From Phaseolus vulgaris (taxonomy: Eukaryota; Streptophyta; Magnoliopsida; Fabales; Fabaceae): DNA of 64,000 nt. Positions 36,502 to 48,903 of this stretch are shown in pieces. A model generated the notes under the pieces. That model ran no database searches. It was not told where the DNA came from and saw only the letters and a program-made list of their open reading frames with translations. Numbering within the stretch: the first letter of the stretch is position 1; each line of letters starts with the position of its first letter. The stretch covers positions 822,968-886,967 of the forward strand of contig NC_023750.2 of the NCBI RefSeq assembly GCF_000499845.2, written 5' to 3'. The position numbers were made by a program, and so were the translations under genes.

Positions 36502-39490
36502 TTAAACTCTACCAACAGGGGATAATGGTGGCATTGGAGCATATTTTAAAGGTGCTTTCTGAAGTTTGCTGTTGTTCTCGGAACTGGCTTCCTTAAGGAT
36601 TTCCTCATGCATGTCATCTATTTCCAAAATACCTGGTAGTTTCTGGCAGTTTATAGCCGCAACTGAGATGAAAAATGCCTGTAAGTGAGAGATTATTGAG
36701 TCGAATTCAACCGAGTAGAAACTGTCCTTCAGAGGCAACAAAGTGAAAACTGGTTTGTCTTGCTCAGCTCCTTCCTGAAAGTAAAGATAAGGATAACAAT
36801 ATGTAATGGGAAGTCTGCAATACAATATTAGAAACTGTATACAAAGCATGATGCCCTTATGTAGAACTTTAAAGCTATACCTCAACAAAAAGTTGAAAAC
36901 GATCTTGGTAAGGTTGACAGCTCTTTGGAATACTTGAATACTGCTTCGGGTTAGAGAGCACAAGCAGCTTACAACCAATGTCCCAACCGCCACAATCACA
37001 TGAACCTCTGGATTTCCATCGGTAGATCAATGGGGTTGGTTCACCTTTATTTGGTGAAGCATGTATACCACCTGGAAGTATAACTGTAGTGCAATCAGAG
37101 GCATCATTTTGTCCTGAATTGCACAGGCAACTTTCATCTGCCAAGCACTTTGAGCATCCTTTCTTCAGCAAGTAATTATCATCATGCAGTCCTCTATTGC
37201 TATTTTCACATGAGGTCGTGATAACAACAGCTGCAAGCTCTGCGCTCTTGACGAACTTTGGTGGTCTTTGATCTGTATGGCCAACTTCCACACCCACTAG
37301 AACATATTCTTTAACCATAAGCTTTTTATCAGGGTGCTGATCGCCTGATTCTGTGAGTTTAGAGCTTTTCATCTGAGCAATAACATTGTACGCATAGCCA
37401 CAGTTTTTTTCTTTGTTTCCATGACTGATCCACCCACCACTCTTTTTCTTAATTTCATTAACTTGGTAGAACGTGAAACAGAAGCCTAAATCGCCCTTAT
37501 CCAGTGATGTTAAACTATTCCTGGTAGCAGCAAAAATCTTTCTATCATTGTTGAGCACAAATTTAAACAAAGGCACACCGTTTTTTATTGTAAGCTGCAA
37601 GAGGCCTTGAACTCGTGATCCTTTGCTCTTTTCGGAAAGAAGCAGTGATTCATTGACACCAACAGTCCTGAACCTTGAATTCACGCTTCCCTCTAGTGTC
37701 TGACCACTTTGAGCTGAATGGTGTTTGTCTGAAGCCTTGAGCTTCAATATAGGGTCCAGCAACCTCCGCAAGGGGCTGGATCGATTTCTGTTATGACTAT
37801 TATTAGCCTTGTCTTTGCTTGGATTGTCCCAACGTATAGAAGATTGAGGGGTCACAGGACCAGACTTTGCACTGACATGCATGGAACCATATTGTGGAAG
37901 TGTTGGCCCCTCTTTAAAACTGAAACTTCTTCCAATTCGACTTAGGCTGAAACTAAACCGACGACTATGGGATGGATTCATTTCCTCCTGAGCTGTCAGT
38001 TCAGCAGTTTCTTGGTCCAGTGATTCCTTGAAATTATTGAAAGCACACTCATCTCTCAGCTTAGCATCTAAAATATCCTTTTCAAAGCTAGCACCTGCAC
38101 ATTGCAAACTAGACATCTTATTCATTATGGAAGATGGTGTCTCAGACATAATAGACGAGCGGTCTATGCAGTGGTCAGTACTAATGCTGTGTTGCATTGT
38201 TTCCATAGGAGGAGAAATCTCAACTGCAGAACGCAGTGCCCCTGACTGTGAGATTTTGGAACATCCATCTTCAGTATAAACCTCCTCAGGAAGGGAAATA
38301 TATGACAAACTACTTTTGGTTGATTCTGAAAAGTTTTCATCTGATGACAATCTAGATTCAGAAAGCTGAAAATCCTCTGCAGAACTTGACTGGGGAATTT
38401 CTTGGGGACAAAGCAGCACAATATTACTAGGCTTGCTATGGAAGTGTTTACGACCAATGTCAAAATCTGATTCCTGCAACTGATTTACCTTTTTTCTGGT
38501 TTCACTATTGCTGGAACTCACATTCTTACAACTGGTTGAGACCCCTTTGCCTTTTGACTTGATTGATGGCAGTCCCATATCAAAACTAGACTTATGATTT
38601 CTTTCTTTTTTCTTGTGATTACGCTCTTGCAAACCCTCCATGTTCTGCTTATCTCCATCAACCCTATCATTTGCATTTTCATTAGGGACCGATGAGATTC
38701 CATGGAGCCTTGTGTTTGATGCAAAAAAATTGACTCCTGAATTCCTTTTACTATAGTCATTCATCTTCTCCTTTCCAAGTGAAATATCTGAGTGAGTTTT
38801 GCCAGAGGACTCAAACACCCGGGGTATCATTGTCTTCTCGTCTCCAGTGCTCTTAATTACACTTCTGGAAGATTCAAATCGTTTCACATCATAAGGAATT
38901 TTGGCACTTTCAGATTCCCTATAAGATGGCCTGTTGCCTGAAGAAGTCAAACTTTTCTCTTCTTTGAATTTTCCCTTGCTGCCAACACTGGTTGATGGTT
39001 TGTTGGCTGCTCTTGACGACGATTCGCTGCTGTTGAATGATAAGAAATTACTAGCTAGTACTGGGATATGCTTCTGCTTCCACTTCTCAAGTCGAGACCA
39101 ATCTAGAACACCAACATTAAAAGCTTTCTCTTTAATGTTTTCTACTCTATTGGCACGCTGGAGATAACCTGGTAAATTAGACATGTGCTTGACAAGTTCA
39201 TCTCTTTCAGTTGCCCTTTTCCTCACAGTTTCTGAGTTCTGAATCTTGCCTCCTGCATCTAGCATGGTCTTTTGTTTGAGATCACTGCAGTGTGCACCAA
39301 CACCACTCTTTGACTTCAACTTATCACCTTCCTTCAGACTTCGTTTCGAATGGCGCAATACGGGACATTCTTTTGCTGTCTTTGAACTGCTATGCTGTTC
39401 TGAGCTGCTCTTTACGAACTCCAAACTAAATCCCATGTCCTCAGCAGGTTTCAACAATCCATTACTTGGCTGTATATTATTGGTTGGCAT
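36502..39490 (-). CDS. DUF3527-domain protein, about 960 aa
   Basis: Two coding exons on the minus strand: 39490-36881 and 36774-36502, spliced in phase ('FQLFVE' to 'EGAEQDKP'), giving 960 residues (964 if the Met at 39502 is used). The N-terminal two thirds are Ser/Lys-rich and probably disordered, with the family signature GVLDWSRLEKWKQKHIPV near residue 120. The C-terminal DUF3527 region runs from about GLLQLTIKNGVPLFKFVL through 'YAYNVIAQMKSS' and 'VLVGVEVGH' to 'SCDCGGWDIGCKLLVL', and ends in an acidic helix-rich tail. DUF3527 proteins are plant-specific; their biochemical role is not established. The conserved Cys/Gly cluster CDCGGWDIGC is intact. The 5' leader is interrupted by an intron of about 1.07 kb. 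No frame damage seen. Confidence 0.93.
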
Positions 39491-39577
39491 CAAAATATAC
39501 ACTCAAACTTCACATTTCACGCTGACGACTCACCCATATGCTAATGCTGCAGAAGAGGTTCTCCTTCACTCAATTAT

Positions 39578-40643
39578 CTGCCAGTAAATTTCCACAATTG
39601 CATCAGTATAAAGAAAAGGGGTTTGAAAATTAAGGTTAAAATGATGGTACACAAAGAACTTTGCATTATCTAGTACTAGAATCAAGGAAGTAAATACCCT
39701 TAAAAAATAAAAAATTAACCAGGCTCCAAAGAGTAAACAATGAGACAAGGTTTTTCAAAAGAAGGGTTCACGCCATGACACAAGTCATGATTATTAAACA
39801 ATCCAGAGGAAAAAAAGATTGGTCACACTGAAGGGGTACCGTTTCCTCATGGCACCAAACATAAATAGCAACATCAATCCCCACAAAAATGGAACAAAAT
39901 TGACGCTGTCCTCCAGAATTTATTAAGGAAAAAGGTAACGTGAAAAGGAAACAAATGAATGCATTGAACAAAGGAAATGCACGTAGACTTGTTCAAACCC
40001 ATTCATCCACTCTCTGATTCAATGGACAAAGTGATGATGGATACCTACTCTTCCTTTCCAAAACAGAGGGACTAAACTCCACTTCACACTAAAAAGTCAT
40101 ATCAATTCTTCTAAATTTGATGCTAACTACACAGAATCTCACATCGCATAACCCAAAACAGAAACACCAGCCAAATACAGAGAACCATATACACATCATT
40201 CATTGCACATAAATTGACATACACGACACTGTGACAGTGATATCTGCAAGTCGTTAATAACGAAAACGATGGATTTCTATTCTTGAATTTCCAATACTCA
40301 ACCCAACTCAAAAACCAGAAAAAAAATAAAATTTAATGTAGAAAAATGAGATAATCAATACCGAACTAGCCTTGAAAAAAAAAAAGACACTGTAACAAGA
40401 ACAGAAACTACAAGTTACATTGAAGAATCAAGAGCAACAAAACCCACATTCCCAAAAGGAAAAACAACTTTAAAACACGCATATCAATTAGTTTCCTTCA
40501 AACACTAAAACTCGAATTTTCCTTCATTGTCACTGCACTTACCTATTAGAAGAAGAGAGACAAACCCAGAAAAAGAAAGCGACACAAAACTCAAAATTGA
40601 ACAACACGAAATCATCTGAGGAAACGAGAACATCAAATCTTAC
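39578..40643 (-). other. Intron in the 5' leader of the DUF3527 gene
   Basis: On the minus strand a donor 'cttcg|gtaaga' lies at 40643-40642 and an acceptor 'actggcag|ataatt' at 39579-39578, with a pyrimidine-containing tract before it. The leader exon would lie near 40644-40740. A second donor 'ctaatag|gtaagt' near 40540 may be used alternatively. Inferred from splice consensus only. Confidence 0.5.
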
Positions 40644-40740
40644 CGAAGAAGAGTGAAAAAGAAAAACCGAAAGAAACGTTGGTGTGGCTGCAATGATCGA
40701 GAGAAGGATCCGAAGCATAGTGGGAAAACAATAAGAACGT

Positions 40741-43700
40741 AGTTTAGAAGCGAAGTAAAGAATTACAAAAAGGCCATTGTTGTTTCTTTCATCATTTCGT
40801 TCTTTCTTCTTCGTTCATCTTCGTATATTTTTTCTTTATTTTCGGTTTTGTATTAACGTGCCGCGTTTTTTCTCCTTAGGAAAGAGAATTGGAATAATCA
40901 TCGATTACGTTAGTACAGGAAAAAGGAAAAGAAAAAGAAAAAGAGAAAAGAGAAAGAAAAATAAAGATGGTTTTAATGCACTATGTGATTTACCTCGTAA
41001 AAAGAAATATATATTATGTATAACATCATTTATTTATAAGGAAATTACTTTAAAAATAAATAATATGTGTTATGAATAAAACTAAATATATATATATAAA
41101 GAAGTAATTGTCGAGCTTGGATTACTTTAAGTTCATCAGATCTATTATTTCTCTCTTTTAATTTCTTATTTAATTATGTGTACTTCTTTCTTTAGTGTTA
41201 CATATTTATATCTATGAATTGATTTCACCTTTTTTTTTATGTTGTTTCTTTTACTTCTACTTTTAAGAGTTCACATTGCAAGATAAACTCTTTCAGAGAA
41301 ATTGAACTTCATATTTTTAAATGGTTAATTCATTTTCTTAAGGGCTTATTTTATAAGAAACAATTAACTCTACAATAAGAGGTTTTGATTAGACTTTAAA
41401 AAACTTAGAAAGCTTTTTTCATATCTTAAACGTTACAAAATGGTGGTCTCATGTAAAATATGTTCAAAATGTTTTTGTAAAGCATTAAAGAGATGACCAA
41501 AATATATATATTTAAGATATATGGTAAGAGGAGTTCTCCTTTGCAAATTCTTAAAAGACTATAAGTATTGTCATTATCACTTCTTATTAAGATATATACT
41601 ATTAAATTGAAGATGAGTCACAAGTTAACATCTAAATATTTTACCTAAAGTTATCAATAATTTCAATAATAATAAATAATATCACATTTTGGTTATTTAA
41701 AAAATTTGCTAATGTGAAACAAAAGATCGTACATAAGTCTTAGATGGTGTATGATATGTCGCAAGATGCATGAAAGCATAAAGTTTAATCATACTCGTCT
41801 GTGGGGAGTGTTAAATGCAAGACATGACGATCATGACAAGTATCAATAAGCAACGCAAGACATGAAGACTAGATAAGTCTCAAGAAACATTAGTCGCTAG
41901 TTTAAAAACTAAGATGACATAAAGATTTTATAAAAGTCTTATCATTACATGACATTCAAGTGCAATATCTTCAAATGGATGAAAGATTATCTCATCGAAA
42001 AAGTGAAGTCTCATAACCTATTCTTGAGCTTTGTATGCTAATTTTAGTGCGATTAGTATGAAAATAGTACTCGTAGAGAAAAAAAAATGTCATTCACCAA
42101 ACAAAAGTTGGTCCTTGATAACATATATTTTTATGTTAGAGCAAAAGTCAACAACTCCATAGTTTTGATTAAGTGTTTGTCACAACAAAGTAAGAAAAAT
42201 GAAGAAACTTCGCCTAGAAGATATTGTATTATGAAACGAGCACATTATGTAAGATGCAAGTACTTCATCTGAATAACAATACAACCCCTTGTAGTTTACA
42301 TTTAACCTCATAAGTGAAATATTCATCAGAAGATAAATGCACACAAATTATATGTTTACATTATACCTAACGAAAATATTCTTTAAGTTTAAAATTGTGT
42401 TGTAAGGAATGTCTTCATCTTTTGTCAACAATCATCCCAACACAAGCTTATGTTAACTTTGGTCCAACTATTTGCCTTATACAGTCTTTGTGTTAAAAAC
42501 TATCAAACCTAACTAATTAGTATTGTCAGCTATCAATATGTTGCTTAAAGAGGGTATTTACATTTATGGTTGCATGGACACACTTAATTCGCCTCTATGT
42601 CCATGCTCGATAGACAGAAGAAGATGAAGTTATCTAATATCAAAAGCTCTCAATGAAAAAAAAGAATTTGCAACGACTCTTTCTTCCAAGCTCTATATAA
42701 ATATATCCTTTGAAGAATAAGATAAATGAGTGATCGATTGCTAAGTGTCAAAACGTTGTCAAAACCTTAGGTCCTTAAAAGCTTTGTAGGAGAACACTAT
42801 TATGTTCATATGCAAACTAGAAGAGAATTCATATATTTGTATATGTTGTAAGAGACTAACATTCTCTAGTAAGTGATAATTGTCTAGTTGCATCCAATTT
42901 TTCAAACAAAAATACTATGTTTCTCCCTAATGTGGTGTAGGGTCAACCTACGTCGAATCCACGTGAAAATATGTAGATTGAATTTATTGTTTAATATTCT
43001 TTTTTTCACAAATTAAAAAGGGGGAATTGGATTTTGAATTGCAAAATGTAAATGAAAAGTAAAACGCAAGACAAGTGCACAATAGACCGCCTAATGAGAC
43101 AATCGTCTGATAGATTGTGTAGTGACACTAGAAATGTAAATGAATAAAAAGTAAATGACAAATTTTAAAGTATTGGAAAGAAAACTTGGAATATAAACTT
43201 GAAACGTAAAAGAAATGGACATAAAATAACATTGCAATAAAGAAAACTAAAAGTATATGCTTAAAAGTAAAAAGTGTCAAAGAACAGTAAAGACATTAAT
43301 CAAATCGAAATTAAATCTACTTTAAAACATAAGTGTGATGTAAAAGAAGGTTTGTAAAGAAAACAACTAAGTACAACTATTAGACTGTTTAGATGATTCT
43401 CGTATATTAGACCGTCTAGTAATAATACAATAGAGAAAATAGAAAAGATAGAGCTTTTAATGAAAAACAAACTAAATTGTAGAAAGTAAAATGAATTGAA
43501 AAGAACCAAGTAAAATTGTTAAACATTCTAATTAGCAATCGCTAACTAGATCATCTAATAGTTCTACTTAGAAAGAACGGGAAAAAAAAAAAAAGCAAGA
43601 ACGTCTAAGAGTAAATTGCAATAAAATATGAATGACTAGAACTTAAATTGCGAGAAATATAAAAGGTTAGAAAGTAAATTGCAGGAAACTTAAATGGCTG

Positions 43701-44129
43701 AAAATCTAAAGGCAGGAAAAGCAAATTGCAAAAATGTAAAGGTTGTAAATGTAAAATAGAGCATGACTAAAATGTAAATTGAGATTGATTTAGAATGTAT
43801 TAAAAATGAAAGAGAAATGTAAACTTCAAATGTAAATGAGAGATATGTAAATAGACATGAATTGAATAAAAATGTAATAAAGAAAAGTGAAACCCAATTC
43901 ATGAGTGAAAAAAAAAAAACTAAAACCATGGTTCAATCCTACTGCCAATATTTTTGCAATTTTCACAATTGTTTAAGTCAAATTGAAAATTTTCCAAAAA
44001 TTAACTAACTGAAATTAATGTTCAATCAATTGTAAAAAGATAAGCAAACACGAAAATGGAACATAAACCAATTGTTATGTTTAATTAAATGATTGAATTG
44101 CTACCCAAAAACCAGAAAACAATAATATA
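40741..44129. other. Promoter side of the DUF3527 gene and AT-rich spacer
   Basis: 40915-40965 is a strong polypurine tract ('ggaaaaggaaaagaaaaaga'). The remainder, including 43020-43900 with many 'aaatgtaaatg'-like phrases, shows no gene or recognisable transposon domain; it has the A-rich look of retroelement leader sequence but I cannot prove that. Confidence 0.4.
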
Positions 44130-45800
44130 GTAAAAGGATAAAGATAGAGAGATTCACGTAGAGAATTTATATTGGTTCACTCTTAACTAAGAGTTACATC
44201 CAGTCATTAGTACACCACTGAGAATTCACTAAACACAAAATCAAATATTACAAAACTTACACACAAAAAAGTATGAAACGAAATCACTTGAGATATTTAC
44301 AGAGAATGAATAGAGCGAATTACACCCAAGATTGCAAAAACAATTTGTAAAATTAATGAAAACAGTTAAGTCAATTAAAACCAATTTGAAAAGCATAACA
44401 ATTTTTTAAAACATTTAATTGATTTACGAAAATAACTGATTATTTTTATTTACTAAAGGAAATCAATAAAAACACTTGCTTTATTTATGGAGACAACTGG
44501 TTGATTTCATTAAACAGAAAAGACAAAAACCTATGATATTTAAGACTTAAGGTCAACACTGAAAATGTTTGTCTTTTAAATCATTAAAAAGACTTTAGTA
44601 TTTTCAGTCACTTGATACGAGAAATCAACTTGTTAAAATACTTTACTAAAGACACAAAGCTTTAGCTTAAGTGATTTTAACTGATTAAAACCTGAATCAA
44701 CTGATTTAAAAACATATCAGGTTTTTAAAACATTTTCTTGAAGGTCTTGAATCGTAATACTTAGTAAAATAAATACAACAAAATTTACTTACACACACAC
44801 ATCCACAGCTTTGCAGACTTCAAGGTTGAGCTTTGATCACATCAAATTCATCCACTTTAGTCGACAACTTATACGTAAGGGACAAGGAAACATAATTTTT
44901 TTTTCTTACAAAAAGAATGATGACTTCTCAAATAAAAAGATAGAAGAAGGAAAAGAACTAATTTTCTACGAGTGTAGAAAACCTACACATGTGCAGAGGA
45001 AATGTCCTAAACTTGAGTAAAACATCAAGTTCAAAATCAAGAGTTTGATGTTTGTGAAAAATAGGGAAATCACAAGAAAAGGGGGTTGAATTATGATTTA
45101 ATTGATTTTTAAAAACTTCTCGAAATTTATCATTTCATTAATTATGCTAAGAACATGATTTGGTTTGTAGAACAATAAGAATGAAAAAATTTCACCTGAT
45201 GTGTCATGTCCCATGCACTTTGCCAACTTCTTTGAATCATTTATTTGAATATTTTCTTATTTACAAATTGTGATTCCTTCGTTAGACATACAAAACCTAA
45301 TGCATATTTAACCTATGAAGGAATAAGAGCAGACTTAAAAAGATGTGTTTTTACAAAGACTTTTCAATAAATTTCGTTTATTAAGCGTAAAACGATTTTC
45401 TTATAAAGAGTATAGAACAAGTATGATTAGACAAACATGTTTGAATCACTTAATTTATATTTAACTCTTCCAATCTAAAAGATCAAGTCAGACATAGATT
45501 TATAACTCAACTAAATCACTTGACTAACATATATTTATGTTCACTTTAACAAGTGATTAAATAATAGTTTTCGCATTTGACCAACTATTGCAAGTGTAGA
45601 CTAAAAACTTAATTTAAAAACATCTTGTAAAAATATTTTTAAGTAAGTACTCAAGCATTAACTCTCCTTCTTGGGTTAGTATAGACAATAAACTATGCAA
45701 TATAAATGAGATGAGGAAGAGAGAAAGCTACACATAGTAATTTATACTAATTTACTTGTAGTAACAAACTACATCCAATTCTTGACTAACTAAGAAAATT
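44130..45800 (+). mobile_element. Copia-type gag remnant between LTR-like segments
   Basis: The frame at 44811-45020 ends in a degraded zinc knuckle 'FYECRKPTHVQRKCPKLE': the CCHC pattern is present except that the first Cys is Phe. Two similar stretches in the same direction, about 44155-44210 ('ttatattggttcactc..') and 45725-45785 ('ttatactaatttacttg..acatcc'), flank it and could be decayed LTR pieces. Only the knuckle is solid; the limits are estimates. Confidence 0.5.
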
Positions 45801-45850
45801 CTGGAATGATTGCGAATTAGAGGAGACATTTTGGTCATTTTACCTAAATG

Positions 45851-45895
45851 ATGGGGTGCAGGGAGAAATTTGTTGGGTGCAGGAAGAAACACCCT
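45851..45895. mobile_element. Solitary terminus related to the MULE MITE
   Basis: 'ggggtgcagggagaaa' and 'gggtgcaggaagaaacaccc' repeat the double motif that forms the right end of the element at 46050-46645, in the same orientation. No partner end was found to its left within the copia remnant. Confidence 0.55.
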
Positions 45896-46049
45896 AAGAA
45901 CAATAATGGCAAATAACAAGACTATTGTGCCAGCTGAATGGGCCATGAATTTTAAGGTGATGGTCCGGATATAGAACGCGAGTGACTAATAGCAAAACTG
46001 ATGGGTTAGCCAATTAGGCTCAGGCTTTTTTAAAACAAAATAATTGGTG

Positions 46050-46645
46050 GGCAATTTCTTCCTACATCCCTACATTTTTCTTCCTGCACCCCTACAATGT
46101 TATGCAAAGACTAAATTGTCCCTATTATTTTTTAAAAATCCTAAAATGCACTTGAACTGTATTTATTTTTTTCATTCTGGATCATGGAATCTGGAAAAAT
46201 TTCGGATTGACACTTCCGGTAAAATTTTGGATCTCTCAATCCGTAATTCAAAATATGCATTTCACATTAAAAAATCCATCATTCAAAAAAAGCATTCTGG
46301 CTCCACCAATCCATAATAGAAATATGCATTCCGGATTCAGAAATCCATAATTAAAAAAAAAAAAAAAAAAAAAGCATTCCATATCCACCAATCCGTAACA
46401 GAATTAGACTTTCAGATTCAACAATCCGGAAATCAATAATTTACACAAAATTTGCTTCTAGAACGCCCCCTCATCTAGAAAAAAAATGATTCAATTCCGA
46501 ATTGATGAATTCATAGCACATTCTCAGATCCTGATTTCTGGTAACCACGGTGCCCTTTTTCAAATAAAAGATCAATGTCGGTTTCAGAATTTAAAATTTG
46601 TGGGGGTGCAGGAAGAAAAACGTAGGGGTGCAGGTAGAAGAAGCC
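46050..46645. mobile_element. Mutator-like MITE, 596 bp, 48-bp TIRs and 9-bp target duplication
   Basis: The left end starts 'ggcaatttcttcctacatcc' and the right end is the inverse of 'ggcttcttctacctgcaccc'. The two 48-bp ends match at about 40 positions, each with the motif 'cttcctgcacccc' at its inner part. The 9-bp sequence 'taattggtg' stands directly outside both ends (46041-46049 and 46646-46654), the hallmark of Mutator insertion. The interior has no transposase; it holds repeated 'ccacc/gattca.aatccgtaat'-type phrases and an A19 run, so it is non-autonomous. Confidence 0.88.
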
Positions 46646-46675
46646 TAATTGGTGATGCATATATGAAAAGGTAGA

Positions 46676-46718
46676 CAACTTCTTCCTGCACCGCCATGAC
46701 TTCTTCCGCCACCCCATA
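46676..46718. mobile_element. Second solitary MULE-MITE-like terminus
   Basis: 'acttcttcctgcaccgccat' and 'gacttcttccgccaccccat' copy the double motif of the left TIR at 46050, same orientation, only about 25 bp beyond the target duplication of the complete element. Its right-hand partner is not clearly present. Confidence 0.5.
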
Positions 46719-47032
46719 CTAAAAGAGATTTTACTATTATACCCTTCAGTGAAAAATATTAAAAAATTAAAATATAATATAATCTAATTTAACTTTAACC
46801 AACTTCTACTTTCTCATGTTGCCTTTCACTCTCCCAGCAGTGCAGCTCACCCCTCTCCCACATTCTTCAAAGCTTTCTCCTTCTAAAGCTCTCATCCCTT
46901 CTAAACCTTTCCTTCTTCATCATTCACCATCCACAATCCACAAGTTAGTAATTTCATTGGTTTTCATTTTTAATTGTAATTTGGCGGAAGTATTTGAAGT
47001 GTAGTCTGGTAGTTTCTTCGCATAAATAGGTA
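46719..47032. other. Pyrimidine-rich stretch, no proven gene
   Basis: 46816-46945 is C/T-rich and open ('MLPFTLPAVQLTPLPHSS' start), resembling a gene leader or transit-peptide exon ending near 'cacaag|ttagta'. It lies between the MULE-like terminus at 46676 and the palindromes at 47033. It could be a host fragment captured by a transposon, but no homology is recognised. Confidence 0.25.
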
Positions 47033-47215
47033 CCAGATTACGTAATCCGGTGAGTGTTTAGTAAGATTTCGGATTACATAATCCGGTAGGGTATAGGGTT
47101 TTCAAGAAGTTATGGATTACGTAATCCGATATGGTTTAGGTTTACAATAAATTCTGGATTACAAAATCTGGTATTGTCAGTTGTTTAGTTAGGGTTTTGG
47201 ATTACAAAATCCGGT
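47033..47215. repeat. Array of five near-palindromic 16-18-bp motifs
   Basis: The motif 'ccggattacgtaatccgg' and variants occur at 47033-47050, 47070-47086, 47113-47128, 47154-47171 and 47198-47215, spaced about 36-44 bp (start to start). Each copy is self-complementary or nearly so ('ccagattacgtaatccgg', 'cggattacataatccgg', 'tggattacgtaatccg', 'ctggattacaaaatctgg', 'tggattacaaaatccggt'). Intervening sequence is not conserved. Confidence 0.85.
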
Positions 47216-48043
47216 AAATTTGTAAACAATACATGTTTCATATTTTATGTTTTGTGGTTTTCAACACTTAATCAAAATTATAGGAGAATGAATTTTTCCT
47301 TAACCAATACTCTCTTACGTAAGCAACTCAACTCCATCACTTAAATAAGCTTAATTTCACACTTAATAAGATAGCTTCCACGTTTAAATCTACTTAATTC
47401 ATGTCTTAAGCGGTCATCGTTTTAAGCCTCAAACAAATATTTTATAATGAATCTTCTTATTACAATTTAACTATATATTATTTTTTATGCACTATTATGA
47501 CTTTCTCAGTATACTTTCACGTGAGTAATATTTTTCTCCACAAAAATAGTAACTACCCTTCTTCTAATGACTTTATATTTAATTACAAATTTCACAAAAG
47601 TTTGTGATAATTTTTCTTTATTTTGAGACAAATATTTTTAACTTCTGAAAAACTTTTTTTCTAACAAAATATTTTTTAATAAATTCATTCATCTAAACAA
47701 ACCAAAATCAAATTGCCGCCATTCGAAACATGTTTATCTTTGTTAAAATTTTAGTGACGACATCATTTAATGAAAAGAGGAAGTTGAGATATCTTTAAAT
47801 TATTCAACTAATAGTATCTCATGATAAATGTTTGAAAAAAAATATCACATTAATACATTAATAAAGTGGTTTAGTTTGAATTTGACTGTTGAAAAAGGAG
47901 TAGATACAAGACCCTAGTAACCTATTAATTAAAAAACTGTTTAGCCCTATTTCACCTCATTTACTCAATCATTATGCACTTGGATTATAAAACCTGTTTA
48001 AATCATGAAAATATTGAAATGAAAAAATACAAGAAAAATAATG
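47216..48043. other. AT-rich spacer, no gene
   Basis: No recognisable coding or transposon sequence on either strand. Confidence 0.5.
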
Positions 48044-48900
48044 CACTAAAAAATCATTAAATAAAAATTAATTTTAAAGACTAAACTAATAAATTATTAT
48101 TTAAGTAAATTAAAGACTATAAATTAAAAAAATTATTAATATCTAAATTAATTTTTATTATTAATATAAATTTATAAAATAATTTTTATTAACTACCAAA
48201 ATTTTAACTAATTACTATTTCATATTCTAAATTAATCTCTAATCTTTTATACACTAATTTATAATCTAAAATATTAGACTACAAGAAAATCATGAAATAG
48301 AAACCAATTTGTAGAAACCAAAATAATTAGTTGCAATAGTAACTAAATTAGAAACCATTTTAGAAATTAAAAAAAAAAATTGGTTTCTAAATTAGTTTCT
48401 ATTATTTTCTATTATTGTTAAATAGTTTCTAAATTGGTATCTAATTAGCAACTAAGGTTTTAACTACCAATTAATTAGCAACCAAGGTTTTTGCTACCAA
48501 ATTTAGAAACTAAATAATTGGTAGTTAAAACCTTAGTTGCTAATTAGATACCAATTTAGAAACTATTTAACAATAATAGAAAATAATAGAAACTAATTTA
48601 GAAACCAATTTTTTTTTTTAGTTTCTAAAATCATCTCTATTTTAGTTCCTATTGTAACTAATTATTTTGGTCTTTAAAAATTGGTTTCTATTTCATGATT
48701 TTCTGGTAGTGTTAGTAACTAAAACTTAAACAATTAATTTAGATATTAATACAAAAATTATTTTATAATTTATTTGAATAATAGAAATTATTTTAAATAT
48801 TAATAATTTTTTAATCACTAATTTAGTATTTAATTTAATTAATATAATAATTAATTTTATTTTTTTAAAAATTTAATTGGTATTTATTAATTTTGTAGTG
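48044..48900. mobile_element. CACTA-like MITE (outer), split by a nested copy
   Basis: Starts 'cactaaaaaatcattaaata', ends 'attttgtagtg' (inverse CACTACAAAAT), with 'atg' directly outside both ends (48041-48043 and 48901-48903). Without the inserted element at 48277-48711 and one copy of its 3-bp duplication it would be about 419 bp. Same family as 29066-29513. Confidence 0.85.
48277..48711. mobile_element. CACTA-like foldback MITE (inner), 435 bp
   Basis: Left end 'gactacaagaaaatcatgaa', right end the inverse of 'cactaccagaaaatcatgaa', flanked by 'tta' on both sides (48274-48276, 48712-48714). Nearly the whole element is one large inverted repeat: 'aaccttagttgctaattaga' on one arm pairs with its complement on the other around a centre near 48490, so a transcript would fold into a long hairpin. 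Confidence 0.88.
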
Positions 48901-48903
48901 ATG

